A stretch of DNA of 64,000 nucleotides from Maridesulfovibrio sp. (GTDB taxonomy: Bacteria > Desulfobacterota > Desulfovibrionia > Desulfovibrionales > Desulfovibrionaceae): positions 62,001 through 126,000 of the forward strand of contig NZ_OY787459.1 in assembly GCF_963678865.1 (NCBI RefSeq). The letters run 5' to 3'. The translations under genes were made by a program, and so were the position numbers. Under the pieces are notes generated by a model that worked only from the letters and a program-made list of their open reading frames with translations, was not told where the DNA came from and did no database searches. Positions 1 to 8,585 of the stretch are shown here, one piece after another (within the stretch, counting starts at the first letter, position 1; each line of letters opens with the position of its first letter).

Positions 1-139
1 TAAGGAACTTGACTGGGATCGTATTGCCGAACTCGCAATTGACCCCGCACTGGCGTGTGCTCGTAGAAAAGACCATAAAGACGAAAAAGAATGCGCTATG
101 TGCGGAAAATTCTGCGCTGTACGCATGCTTTCTGAATAA
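1..139 (+). CDS. thiC: Phosphomethylpyrimidine synthase ThiC, C-terminal end (5' truncated by window)
   Basis: Only the last 45 codons are present, in frame from base 2 to the TAA at 137-139. The tail contains a cysteine cluster, CAMCGKFCAVR, which matches the radical-SAM [4Fe-4S] site that sits at the extreme C-terminus of ThiC. ThiC converts aminoimidazole ribotide to the hydroxymethylpyrimidine phosphate moiety of thiamine in the cytoplasm. The cluster here reads CX2CX3C, one residue shorter than the CX2CX4C of E. coli ThiC. The ThiC paralogue BzaF (5-hydroxybenzimidazole synthase, B12 lower ligand) carries a similar tail and cannot be excluded from this fragment. thiL lies 0.9 kb downstream on the other strand. 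Confidence 0.8.
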   Translation, partial: KELDWDRIAELAIDPALACARRKDHKDEKECAMCGKFCAVRMLSE

Positions 140-186
140 TCCTGAATTTGAATTAGAGCCGCTCTGTACATACTAAGATGCTAACG

Positions 187-220
187 GCCCGTAACACCTC
201 TGGTGTTACGGGCTTTTTTT
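187..220 (+). terminator. Rho-independent terminator of thiC
   Basis: A perfect 12-bp stem (GCCCGTAACACC, 187-198, with 202-213) has a 3-nt loop and is followed by seven T. It lies 48 bp after the thiC stop codon. Confidence 0.93.
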
Positions 221-284
221 ATGTAAGCTGATGCTGACTTATTAAACAAACGTTTAAATTGCATCTTTTGCAGGAGAATCAGCA

Positions 285-944
285 ATGTTTCGATATGTTC
301 GGGACCCCATGAGTGGGCTGACACATTTTATTGGTTTTTGCCTTGCTATTGCCGGATTGGTAATGCTGCTGCTTGCTTCTGTGAATCCCACAAGTGTGAT
401 GCATGTGGTTACTTTTTCGATATTCGGCGGCGGGATGATTCTGCTTTACCTCGCCAGTACTCTCTATCATTGGCTGCCCCTGTCCAAGCGGGGGATAATG
501 TGGCTGCGCAAGCTCGATCATTCCATGATCTATGTCTACATCGCCGCAACTTATACGCCAGTCTGCCTTGTTGGTCTGAAGGGCGCTTGGGGGTGGTCGC
601 TATTCGGGGCTATCTGGGGAATGGCGGTCGCCGGAATCATAACCAAAATGCTTTGGCTGCATGCACCGCGATGGTTGTCCACAGGCTTTTATCTTGCTAT
701 GGGCTGGCTGGTGATTGTAGGGGCTTATCCTTTGATTCAGGCATTGCAGACCGGTGCTTTACTTTGGCTTTTGGCCGGTGGGGTCATGTATTCAATCGGT
801 GCGGTGATCTACGCCACAAAGCATCCTGATCCGTGGCCCGAATTTTTTGGCTTTCACGAAATTTTTCATGTTTTTGTCATGGCCGGAAGCTTCTGCCATT
901 TCTGGGTTATGTATGAGTATATTACGGAACTGGGGTGGAGTTAG
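285..944 (+). CDS. trhA: Hemolysin III / PAQR-family integral membrane protein
   Basis: This 219-residue, very hydrophobic protein has about seven membrane segments and the conserved polar residues of the hemolysin III (YqfA/TrhA) family: H14 near the N-terminus, YH at 61-62, LDH at 77-79 followed by the IYVYIAATYTP segment, and the C-terminal HEIFH (191-195) with H205. In the related PAQR receptors such His/Asp residues form a zinc site. The family acts in the inner membrane; E. coli YqfA has been linked to membrane energetics, and true haemolytic activity is doubtful. The ATG is preceded by AGGAG at a good distance. It is a stand-alone gene between the thiC terminator and convergent thiL. 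Confidence 0.9.
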   Translation: MFRYVRDPMSGLTHFIGFCLAIAGLVMLLLASVNPTSVMHVVTFSIFGGGMILLYLASTLYHWLPLSKRGIMWLRKLDHSMIYVYIAATYTPVCLVGLKGAWGWSLFGAIWGMAVAGIITKMLWLHAPRWLSTGFYLAMGWLVIVGAYPLIQALQTGALLWLLAGGVMYSIGAVIYATKHPDPWPEFFGFHEIFHVFVMAGSFCHFWVMYEYITELGWS

Positions 945-1059
945 CTTGAATGAGCCATCGCGCTTTTGATGTAAGAATATTACCCTGCGGTCAAAGGAAC
1001 CAAAATCTATTTGGAATCTCAATCAGGGCAAGCAGAGAGTTATTTGCTTTAGATTTTTG

Positions 1060-2031
1060 TTAGCTGGAAAAGTGATCAAATCCCCCGGCTGTATATTCTT
1101 TGCCGTTGAGCATGATTTTATTCTCCCCGGTGATTGTGCCTATCTGGTGCAAGCCGGGGATTGTCTTTTTCAGTTCTTCAAATCCTTCCGCTGAGGCGGC
1201 TCCGAAAAGAGCATAATCCTCACCGCCGAGAAAAGAATGTTCAGTTGCGGAGATGGATTTTGATTTTGCATAACGCACTATTTCTTCATGCAATTGCGAT
1301 TCATCAAGCAGAATTTCAGCACCCATATTTCCCTTACAACAGCCCAGAAAACGGGGCAGGTCACGGGCCAGACCGTCTGACAGGTCCATAAGACCTTTTA
1401 CATATGGAGATTTTGCCAGCTTGATCCCTGCGGCAACCCGCATGGGCGGACGCAGGTGGGTTCGAACGCATTCAGGGTAAATATCTGCAGCTTCAGGGCC
1501 AGATTCCTCAAGTGCAAGTAATCCGGTTCGGGCCATCCCTGCCGGGCCGTGCAGGAATAAAACATCACCCGGTCCGGCGTTGCCCCTTGAAAGAAATCGT
1601 CCTCCGGCAGATTCACCCCAGACGGTGACCGAAATACCAAGATATTGTCCCCCGGAAAGATCGCCTCCCGCCAGAATCAGTCCGTGTTGTCGCGCAAGGG
1701 CAGACATGGACTGAAAGAAAGGTTCCCAGAATTCACTTTCCAGACTGGGCGGTACGATCAATCCCAGTGCGAAACCGCAGGGCTGACCTCCCATGGCCGC
1801 AATATCGCTGATATTTACCGCAAGGGATTTATAGCCGATGTCTGCCGGTGAAAAGTATGATCTCCTGAAATGAACATCTTCCAGAAACAAATCTTTACTG
1901 ATGCACAAGTCTTTTCCTGTGCGTAGAATTGAACAGTCATCCCCGCGTCCAAGGGTGACATGACCGTTTTCGGACGGAAAATATCTATCTATTAACGTCA
2001 GGAAATCCTGTTCAGAATTTAGTTTTGTCAT
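1060..2031 (-). CDS. thiL: Thiamine-monophosphate kinase
   Basis: ThiL phosphorylates thiamine monophosphate to the cofactor thiamine diphosphate with ATP. The 323-residue product has the PurM/ThiL-like fold signatures in order: GRGDDCS and SKDLFLEDVHF near the N-terminus (Asp/Glu ligands for Mg-nucleotide), the NISDIAAMGG segment, SDGLARDL in the middle and GGEDYALF near the C-terminus. An upstream in-frame ATG at 2064 would add 11 residues encoded by the intergenic repeat, so the ATG at 2029-2031, with TGAGG just upstream, is preferred. With thiC in the same window this gives two thiamine genes, though they are convergent and not co-transcribed. Confidence 0.92.
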   Translation of the reverse strand: MTKLNSEQDFLTLIDRYFPSENGHVTLGRGDDCSILRTGKDLCISKDLFLEDVHFRRSYFSPADIGYKSLAVNISDIAAMGGQPCGFALGLIVPPSLESEFWEPFFQSMSALARQHGLILAGGDLSGGQYLGISVTVWGESAGGRFLSRGNAGPGDVLFLHGPAGMARTGLLALEESGPEAADIYPECVRTHLRPPMRVAAGIKLAKSPYVKGLMDLSDGLARDLPRFLGCCKGNMGAEILLDESQLHEEIVRYAKSKSISATEHSFLGGEDYALFGAASAEGFEELKKTIPGLHQIGTITGENKIMLNGKEYTAGGFDHFSS

Positions 2032-2035
2032 TAAT

Positions 2036-2095
2036 GCCTCAGGCGGCCCTTTCGGGGATCCCAAAACTTTTTGTTAGGGCTTTGCCGAGTTGGTT
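2036..2095. repeat. Dispersed intergenic repeat, copy 1 (partial)
   Basis: This stretch carries the modules GCCTCAGGCGGC and CCCAAAACTTTTT followed by GGGCTTTGCCGAGTTGG, in the same order as near 5862-5900 (CCCAAACTTTTTT, GGCTTCGCCATGTTGG). It lies directly upstream of thiL, and its GCC(T/G)CCGGAGGC-like core supplies the thiL ribosome-binding site. Confidence 0.6.
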
Positions 2096-2189
2096 TGGAT
2101 GTTTTGTCTATTAAAAATCTTTTGCAGTTTAATACAAAGATGCGAAGCAAACTAAAAGGTTCTGAAGGGGATGGCGTCCGGTGAAGGCA

Positions 2190-4313
2190 TCACAGCATCT
2201 CAACAAAATCTTCGACAATAACCTTGGGGCCGAAGCCGGGGAAATTGATACGCAGCTTATTGGGTTCGATGCGTTCGATGATTTTGCCGCGTCCGAATAT
2301 CTTGTGTTTGCAATGTCCCAGCTTCATGGGAGATGGTTTCTTGGAAGCTGTTGCTGAAGGCGTGTAATCGGCGTAACTTGCGGGTTGCACCGGGGTGTTC
2401 TTTTTGACACTCATGCCGCCGGAATAAGATTCCTGCAACTCTTCGAAAAGATCGGTATCCAGTTCACGCAGAAAAGGGCTGGGTACCGCAGGTTCTGAAA
2501 AATCGGTGTTCTTTCGGTTGATTGAAGCCGGGGCGCACATGATCAGCTCCTTGCGCGCACGGGTGCAGGCCACGTAGAGCAAGCGGCGTTCTTCCTCATA
2601 CTCATTGGGCTTCTGCATGGATTTGCGTGAGGGAAATCGGTCTTCCACCAGATCAATGATGATGACCGCATTCCATTCCAATCCTTTGGCGGAATGGATA
2701 GTGGAGAGGGTTACCACATCTTCTTTTTTTTCTTCTTCGCTGTGCTGATCGGGGTCAAGGCAGAGGTCGGTGAGAAAAAATTCCAGATCATCATAGTTTG
2801 AAGCAATCTGCCCCAGTTGTTCAATTCCGGCCTCGCGGCGCGGATAATCATCGGGATACTGGGCTACCAGCAGCGGCCTGTAGAGAGGGATAATAACCTC
2901 AAGGCAGGTTGCCGGGGTGGATTTCTGTTTACGCAGGCCGTCAAGATCCCGCAGGATGTCTCCCAGCAGTTCGTACTTCTTGGTAAATTTTGCCACAGAC
3001 TTTTGGTCTGCGGAAATGACCGCTTGGGCAATTTTGGTGGCAGTCTTGGGACCGACTCCCTTTATATGTCCGAGAGTGCGTTGCCATGCGATAATATCCG
3101 CCGGATTGCTGACCAGACGCATGAAGGCCAGTACGTCCTTTATATGTGCGGCTTCGTTGAATTTCAGCCCGCCGTATTTTTTGAAGCCAACCCCCAGACG
3201 TTTCAGGGCCACTTCCAGACCGTAACTCTGGTATCCGGCGCGAAATAGTACAGCTACTTCTTCAGGACCGTGTTTCTTCTGCAGTTCAATGATCCGGTCC
3301 AACACGCGGTTTGACTGGCTGAAATCACTGAGCGGGACCATGAGTTGCGGTTTGTTGCCCCATGTCTGCTCGGTAAAAAGTTTTTTATCGAACTTGATTT
3401 CCGCTCCGTCCAGAATTGCGTTGGTCAGGTCTAGAATCGGCTGGGTGGAACGGTAGTTCTGTTCCAGGCGTACGATTTTAACATCTTCAAAAATATCAGG
3501 AAATTTAAGGATGTTGGTAACGTCCGCGCCTCGGAAGGAATAAATGGACTGAGCGTCATCCCCGACAGCCATCACATTGCCGTTCTTTCCGGCCAGTAAT
3601 CCGACGATGCGGGCCTGAACAAGGTTTGTATCCTGATACTCGTCTACCATAATGTATTGGTAGCGCGAACGCAGGGAATTACGCAGAAATTTATCATTCT
3701 GCAGCAGTTTCTCAAGGTAGAAGAGCAGGTCGTCGTAATCCATCAGCCCATGCTGTTTTTTATACACAGCATAGCCTTTGGCGATTTCCTCCATCTCGGA
3801 AGCATAGGTTGCAAGATGAAAAGCTTCGGAATTGACCAATGTATCAATGGAGACCTCTTTGTTCCGTGACTTGGAAATCATATCCAGCAGAGTGGATTTT
3901 TTCGGGTAGGAGCGGTCACCTTTACCATATTTCAGGCTGTCTTTTACTTCTTTGACAGCTGCTTCGCTGTCGCTGCGGTCCATGAGGGTGATGCCGTTTG
4001 GAAAGCCTATCTCTGCCGCGTTCTGGCGTAGAACTGAATAAGCGAATGCATGAAATGTCCCGCCTTGAGTGCCATGTAGCGGCCTGCCCAGAATTAATTC
4101 CGTACGTTGCAGCATTTCATGCGCTGCCTTGCGGGTAAAGGTCATCAACAGAATGGACTCAGGCGGAATGCCTTGTTCCACCAGCCATGCAAGGCGGTAT
4201 ACAATGGTTCTGGTCTTACCGCTTCCCGCTCCGGCAATAACAAGCACCGGACCTTGAGGATGGGTAGCAGCTTCATACTGAGCAGCATTTAATTCATTTT
4301 TAAAATCTATCAT
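2190..4313 (-). CDS. UvrD/PcrA-type superfamily 1 DNA helicase
   Basis: A 707-residue ATP-dependent 3'-5' DNA helicase of the UvrD/PcrA/Rep family, acting in repair and replication restart. All SF1A motifs are visible: Walker A GAGSGKTRT, motif II DEYQDTN, motif III GDDAQSIYSFRGA, motif IV QNYRSTQPIL, motif V TLSTIHSAKGLEW and motif VI LLYVACTRARKEL. The C-terminus (LGHCKHKIFGRGKIIERI...) resembles the Tudor-like domain by which PcrA/UvrD contacts RNA polymerase. A longer reading from 4370 would add 19 residues encoded by the repeat; the ATG at 4311-4313, preceded by GGAGG, fits the family start. Whether it is the main UvrD or a paralogue cannot be told here. Confidence 0.93.
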   Translation of the reverse strand: MIDFKNELNAAQYEAATHPQGPVLVIAGAGSGKTRTIVYRLAWLVEQGIPPESILLMTFTRKAAHEMLQRTELILGRPLHGTQGGTFHAFAYSVLRQNAAEIGFPNGITLMDRSDSEAAVKEVKDSLKYGKGDRSYPKKSTLLDMISKSRNKEVSIDTLVNSEAFHLATYASEMEEIAKGYAVYKKQHGLMDYDDLLFYLEKLLQNDKFLRNSLRSRYQYIMVDEYQDTNLVQARIVGLLAGKNGNVMAVGDDAQSIYSFRGADVTNILKFPDIFEDVKIVRLEQNYRSTQPILDLTNAILDGAEIKFDKKLFTEQTWGNKPQLMVPLSDFSQSNRVLDRIIELQKKHGPEEVAVLFRAGYQSYGLEVALKRLGVGFKKYGGLKFNEAAHIKDVLAFMRLVSNPADIIAWQRTLGHIKGVGPKTATKIAQAVISADQKSVAKFTKKYELLGDILRDLDGLRKQKSTPATCLEVIIPLYRPLLVAQYPDDYPRREAGIEQLGQIASNYDDLEFFLTDLCLDPDQHSEEEKKEDVVTLSTIHSAKGLEWNAVIIIDLVEDRFPSRKSMQKPNEYEEERRLLYVACTRARKELIMCAPASINRKNTDFSEPAVPSPFLRELDTDLFEELQESYSGGMSVKKNTPVQPASYADYTPSATASKKPSPMKLGHCKHKIFGRGKIIERIEPNKLRINFPGFGPKVIVEDFVEML

Positions 4314-4324
4314 AATATTTTGTG

Positions 4325-4405
4325 CCTCCGGCGGCTGGGGAAGGGGAGAGAAAACTTTGCTAACGCCCAAAGTTTTCTCTCCCCTTCCCCAGACCCCATC
4401 CCCTC
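4325..4405. repeat. Intergenic repeat with a perfect 24-bp inverted repeat
   Basis: The GCCTCCGGCGGC core is followed by an inverted repeat: 4335-4358 (CTGGGGAAGGGG then AGAGAAAACTTT) is the exact reverse complement of 4369-4392, with a 10-nt loop GCTAACGCCC. It is followed by AGACCCCATCCCCTC. The core, read on the minus strand, provides GGAGG 11 nt before the helicase ATG. The hairpin would lie in the helicase leader or in the gap behind the upstream gene. Confidence 0.85.
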
Positions 4406-4477
4406 TCTTTCAAAGACGTTTTAGTTAAGCTTCGCTTGTAGCTTGCTAATCCGTTCTTTGAATAAAGAGACGGTGAA

Positions 4478-4557
4478 GCTTTAACAAAAGGTTTTAAGGC
4501 CCCCGGCAGGGCCGCCGGAGGCGAAATCTATTCATCAAAAAGCGCGATAGCGCATTA
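4478..4557. repeat. Dispersed intergenic repeat, copy 3
   Basis: Contains GGCCCCCGGCAGGGCC, then GCCGCCGGAGGCGAAATC, then AAAAAGCGCGATAGCGCAT. The last two modules recur in the same order and spacing at 5980-6022. Read on the minus strand, the GCGC-N3-GCGC stem followed by a T-run lies right after the stop of the gene ending at 4560 and could act as a short terminator. Confidence 0.75.
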
Positions 4558-4559
4558 AA

Positions 4560-5855
4560 TTAATCTGTCAAAGTAATATTAAACCAGTCAAGTATGATTT
4601 GTCCGGTCTGGTGCATAGTGCTTATCTGCTGCCCGTCTGAGCTGTAGAAGAATGCGTCCTGCACCGTATGTATACCGGTCCTGCCATGGAATCCGAAGAT
4701 TTCTGCACGGTCGAATTTGGCCTTGAGATCGAATCCCGGCTTTGCGGTGCAGATCAGGTCCGGCGGGTTGCCGACGGGGTTTTCGCCATAAGCTTCGCGT
4801 CTGGTGAGAACCTTATCCATGACCTGTTGTCCATTGAACTCCAGCTGCATGAGTTGATCTGCTATTTCAGCAGCTATTGCCTCAACGTGTGCCGGATCAA
4901 TCTGCCCGCGCGCGAAATCAGATGTATGGATATATATTCTTCCGGGATCAAGGGCAAATGCTTTACTGACTGGGGAAATGATCGTGGAATCCCATTGGTT
5001 CTTGGGGCGGTGGGTGTATCCAAGGTAGCCTTGCTGGGCTAAAAAAGTGTTCAGATCCACTTCGGTTTCAAGGGCGGCAAAGCCGTGATCCGCGAATGAA
5101 ATCAGTTTTTTTTCCCCCGGCAGGGCTTCGAATTTATCCAGAACAATGCCAATAGCCCTGTCCCATTTGTACATGAATTCGGCAGCCTTGGGGTATAGTG
5201 GATGGTTTTCGTCCTCGAATGCGGGGTAAAAAAAATGGAACAGACGGTCTGTTTCCGTAAAGACAATGGTGAATAAATCCCACGCAAGGTCATTCCAGAG
5301 CATTTCAAGTGCATGCAAGCGGCAATCAAGGGTGTGCGCAACCTGATTGAAAAGGTAATCCGGTTCTAAAATGCCCCGGCTGGTATCCGCCTCCAGTTGG
5401 TAACCGGCATCGCGTAACGGGCCGAGCAGGAAAGGCGGTTGAACTGCACGTTCTAATGAATCGGCTACAAAACCGGAAATAAGCATACCCCGCAGCGGTT
5501 TGGCCGGGTAAGTGTTGGGTAGGTTAATTATTTTGCAAACCAGATTGTTTTCGCCAAGTGCATCAAAAATTGTCGGGCAGAGCACCTGCGCAAAATTATT
5601 TATGGAAAGGGTATAGGTTTGCGGATCTATTGATGTGAAACCGTAAAGTCCATGCTTTTCCGGTTTCCGGGCAGTAAAGAAGGAAGTCCAGTTTACCGGG
5701 GAAAGTTCCGGCAGTTCAGCATTGATCGGCTCAGATTTGCCTGCAATGCGACTTAGGTTGGGCAATTTTTTTGCCCATCTCAAAGCGAGAGAGGCTGGAA
5801 GTCCATCCAGCCCCAATACTACGAATCTTTTACGTTCTGTATGATTAAAAAGCAT
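4560..5855 (-). CDS. Alkaline phosphatase superfamily phosphodiesterase/nucleotide pyrophosphatase-like hydrolase
   Basis: A 431-residue protein that opens with VVLGLDGLP, the metal-binding Asp motif of type I phosphodiesterase/nucleotide pyrophosphatase and phosphoglycerate-mutase-like enzymes. SPVNWTSFFTARKPEKHG supplies the likely Thr/Ser nucleophile region, TETDRLFHFFYP a second metal-ligand group and SFADHGF the DHG motif; FGFHGRTGIH near the end adds a His ligand. No signal peptide is seen, so a cytoplasmic hydrolase is expected; the substrate is unknown. Reading from 5900 would add 15 residues encoded by the repeat, so the ATG at 5853-5855 is preferred. Repeats flank both ends of the gene. 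Confidence 0.82.
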   Translation of the reverse strand: MLFNHTERKRFVVLGLDGLPASLALRWAKKLPNLSRIAGKSEPINAELPELSPVNWTSFFTARKPEKHGLYGFTSIDPQTYTLSINNFAQVLCPTIFDALGENNLVCKIINLPNTYPAKPLRGMLISGFVADSLERAVQPPFLLGPLRDAGYQLEADTSRGILEPDYLFNQVAHTLDCRLHALEMLWNDLAWDLFTIVFTETDRLFHFFYPAFEDENHPLYPKAAEFMYKWDRAIGIVLDKFEALPGEKKLISFADHGFAALETEVDLNTFLAQQGYLGYTHRPKNQWDSTIISPVSKAFALDPGRIYIHTSDFARGQIDPAHVEAIAAEIADQLMQLEFNGQQVMDKVLTRREAYGENPVGNPPDLICTAKPGFDLKAKFDRAEIFGFHGRTGIHTVQDAFFYSSDGQQISTMHQTGQIILDWFNITLTD

Positions 5856-5861
5856 ACGAAT

Positions 5862-6023
5862 CCCAAACTTTTTTACTAGGCTTCGCCATGTTGGATACAA
5901 AATCTATATGTAACCCCATGATTAAAACTGTTAAAAGTTTTTGGGGTTCTTAGCCCTTTTTCCAAAAAGGGCTAAGCCGCCGGAGGCGAAATCTTTTAAA
6001 AAAAAGCGCGAAGCGCATCAAAT
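5862..6023. repeat. Dispersed intergenic repeat, most complete copy
   Basis: Modules in order: CCCAAACTTTTTT with GGCTTCGCCATGTTGG (5862-5892); AAAAGTTTTTGGGGTTC (about 5935-5951); a hairpin TTAGCCCTTTTTCC / AAAAAGGGCTAA; GCCGCCGGAGGCGAAATC; and AAAAAAGCGCGAAGCGCATC (to 6022). The first and second modules are inverted versions of each other, so the unit has a partial dyad layout. It fills the whole gap between two minus-strand genes. Confidence 0.85.
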
Positions 6024-6028
6024 CAAAA

Positions 6029-6913
6029 TTAAAGTACTACAAGCTCATACTTTTTCATAAAATGTACGGGATTGTACGATTCTTTTGCCTTGCGCAAGCC
6101 GGGTTCTCCGAGATCCTGTTCGCGGTTTACGAATTTTTTGTCACTGGCGTTGTTTTCAAGAAACATCTGGTTAATGGCCTGATAAACGCCTTTGAAATAG
6201 GTGTTCCCTTTTTCAAAATGGATAACGATTGTGTCTTCGCCAAGCGGTTCGGCAATGGTATAGGCTATGATGCGGTTGCCGATGCGCAGGGTGCCTCCGG
6301 TGAGATTCTTGATGGTGTCCATTTCCTTCAGCACTTTGGCGATGGCTTCGTTCTCGGCAACTAGCGCGGGGGAAGAGTTGTTTTCTTCCTGCCAGCGATA
6401 CCATTCCAACTGCATTTCGAGCACTTCCTCTACGCAGTCCGGGGTTATTTCGCGATACTCGTAATCGTATTTTTTCATGAACTGGCGGTAAAGATTCTTT
6501 TTTTTGTGAAAACGGTTGCCGCGAAGTTCGATCAGTTCCTGAACAGAGTATACGTAATCAAAGTGGTCGCGGTTTTCGCTGATTTCGATTTTATCGCCGA
6601 AGATTTCCTTGAGATGCAGGGCCAATTGTTCCGGTACGCGGGTGAATTTGGTGCCCGGCGTGTTCATTAGTTCGCATTTGGTCCAGTCCGTACTGAACCA
6701 GTCCCCGATAGGTGCCCAGTGGATGACTTCAGGTTTGGTCTGGCGAATATGGATGAGTCCTGATTCTCCGCAACGCAGTTCAAGGCCGTAATGCTCGGTC
6801 CAGCCCCATATATTGGCAAAAGTGAAGTCAGAGGTGTGCTGCGGGCAGGCAGCAAGGGCTTCATCAAATTTATCCTGACAGTCAAGGGTTATTGGGTTGA
6901 AATTATTAGTCAT
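6029..6913 (-). CDS. DUF2156 / phosphatidylglycerol lysyltransferase C-terminal-like protein
   Basis: A 294-residue soluble protein of the DUF2156 (LPG synthase C-terminal, tandem GNAT-like) type. It begins with a substrate-binding-like half (DFTFANIWGWTEHYGLELR) and continues with a second half in which RFHKKKNLYRQFMKKYDYEYREI and GTLRIGNRIIAYTIAEPLGEDTIVIHFEKGNTYFKGVYQAINQMF match the acyl/aminoacyltransferase core, ending in DLGEPGLRKAKESYNPVHFMKKYE. It lacks the membrane flippase half of MprF. The ATG overlaps the stop of the upstream MATE gene as TAATG, implying translational coupling. The aminoacyl acceptor is unknown. Confidence 0.8.
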   Translation of the reverse strand: MTNNFNPITLDCQDKFDEALAACPQHTSDFTFANIWGWTEHYGLELRCGESGLIHIRQTKPEVIHWAPIGDWFSTDWTKCELMNTPGTKFTRVPEQLALHLKEIFGDKIEISENRDHFDYVYSVQELIELRGNRFHKKKNLYRQFMKKYDYEYREITPDCVEEVLEMQLEWYRWQEENNSSPALVAENEAIAKVLKEMDTIKNLTGGTLRIGNRIIAYTIAEPLGEDTIVIHFEKGNTYFKGVYQAINQMFLENNASDKKFVNREQDLGEPGLRKAKESYNPVHFMKKYELVVL

Positions 6914-8298
6914 TACTGATCCTTTTTCTTGTTTTTTTTGATCATACTGAACTTCTGCCAGTTTTTGCACGAGAATGTGTAAAATATAATGGATGCCTGT
7001 ATCCCTTGCGAGATGAGCATGGCCATCCAGATTCCTGTGGCTGAGTGCATTACTTCATGGCCGAGTACATAGGCCAGCGGCAGTCGGCAGCCCCAGACTG
7101 TGATAGCAAAAATGAACAGGTTGTAGATGGTCGCTCCAGCTCCGTTCAATGCCCCGGCCATGATCATGGAAGTCAGGGTAAACGGAATAGCGAGCATGTT
7201 GTAGAAAAGGTAGTTTACAGCTTCATCAAGTACTACCTGTTCAGGGGCGATAATAGCGGTCACCGGATATATAACCTGCCAGAGCAGCAGCGCGCTGATG
7301 CTCAGGAACCCGATTGCCAGAAACAATATTCTATAACCGAATTTTTTGGCTTCGTCAGCTTTGCCGTCTCCAAGATAATGCCCGATGATGATGGAGGCGG
7401 TCATATTAAAGGCGAATGCGGGCAGAAATAGAATTGATTCAATGCGTATTCCTGCGGTCATGCCTGCCAGAGCGATAATATTGTTCTCCGGCAGACTGGC
7501 TGTGATGGAATAAAGCACCATATACCCAGAGTGCCAGACCAGCTGCATTAATCCGCTGGGCCACGCTACTTTGAACAGATATGGAAACGCACTTTTCATC
7601 CATCTGAAAGGAGCCATGGTTTTGCGGCGTAGATGCCCCATACGGAAAAGGGTAAGCATATTGAACACTGCTCCGGCGGTGATGGAGCCGAATGTAGCCC
7701 ATGCAAGACCCTTGTAGCCTAGATTCGGCAATCCCCACATGCCCAATCCGAGACCTAGGTCACCGATTGTATTAAGCATGGTGACAATAATCATACTGTA
7801 AAGTGGCAGCATGACCCGTTTTTGGGCTCGGAAAATGGCGTTGGTAATAATGAGCATGTAGTAGGTCGGCACAAGGTAGAGGAATACTTCAATGAAATAT
7901 TCCATTACATAACGCATTTCTTGTGGAACCTGCAAAATGGTCAGAATGCCGTTTCGAAAAGGGAATCCGATTATTAATATGGTTAAACCAAGCAGTGCTC
8001 CTAGGATGATGCACAGCCCTACGTAACGTCTCGCCCGTTTAAGCAGTCCCGCACCTATGGATTGGCTTATGGCTGCGACTGCTCCGTTTGCCGTTGCCAT
8101 GGCAATCACTAGAAAGAAAACCAGAGACTGGCTGATCATGCCCATTGATGCCTGAATTTCTCGGCCCAGTTTTGATGCCACCCAGACATCGACAAGTCCT
8201 ATCATCAGGTGGAAAATCATCATCAGGATTTGCGGCCATGACAGGTTCCATATAGTTCTATATGGAGCGTTGGTCATGTCTGCTGTGGTAATGTTCAT
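6913..8298 (-). CDS. MATE family efflux transporter
   Basis: A 461-residue polytopic inner-membrane protein with about 12 predicted helices in two homologous halves, typical of multidrug and toxic compound extrusion antiporters driven by Na+ or H+. The N-terminal half has WNLSWPQILMMIFHLMIGLVDVWVASKLG and the second half MQLVWHSGYMVLYSITASLPENNIIALAGMTAGIRIESILFLPAFAFNMTASIIIGHYLG in the equivalent positions. The C-terminus is lysine rich. It is the first gene of a two-gene unit with the DUF2156 gene (1-bp overlap, TAATG). The start is the ATG after a weak purine-rich leader. Confidence 0.9.
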   Translation of the reverse strand: MNITTADMTNAPYRTIWNLSWPQILMMIFHLMIGLVDVWVASKLGREIQASMGMISQSLVFFLVIAMATANGAVAAISQSIGAGLLKRARRYVGLCIILGALLGLTILIIGFPFRNGILTILQVPQEMRYVMEYFIEVFLYLVPTYYMLIITNAIFRAQKRVMLPLYSMIIVTMLNTIGDLGLGLGMWGLPNLGYKGLAWATFGSITAGAVFNMLTLFRMGHLRRKTMAPFRWMKSAFPYLFKVAWPSGLMQLVWHSGYMVLYSITASLPENNIIALAGMTAGIRIESILFLPAFAFNMTASIIIGHYLGDGKADEAKKFGYRILFLAIGFLSISALLLWQVIYPVTAIIAPEQVVLDEAVNYLFYNMLAIPFTLTSMIMAGALNGAGATIYNLFIFAITVWGCRLPLAYVLGHEVMHSATGIWMAMLISQGIQASIIFYTFSCKNWQKFSMIKKNKKKDQ

Positions 8299-8585
8299 AA
8301 GCGGGAAAAACTCCGTAAGTATTCAAATCGTATGCAGCTACTTAGTGCAAATCCGGTGGAATTAAATCAGAGGAAAGGTGGATTCTGCTGCGGAGCTAGG
8401 AGTTTAGTTACAGTTTCAGGAAAAGCAAGGATTGAGTGACAGGAATATTATTTTTGATTTGAATCCGGTTTTGTAGGTTATAGATTAATTCTCATGCTTT
8501 CGCCTCTTGTACTTTGTGCCGCGCTTTGTTTATGCTATCAAAAACATTGAGCCAAATGAGATTGTAAATATAAGGAGGCTGGATA

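Noticed and set aside
2032..2064. Longer N-terminus of ThiL starting at 2064
   Set aside because: The extra residues are encoded by the intergenic repeat; the ATG at 2031 has a better ribosome-binding site and matches the family start. The same reasoning rejects starts at 4370 and 5900.
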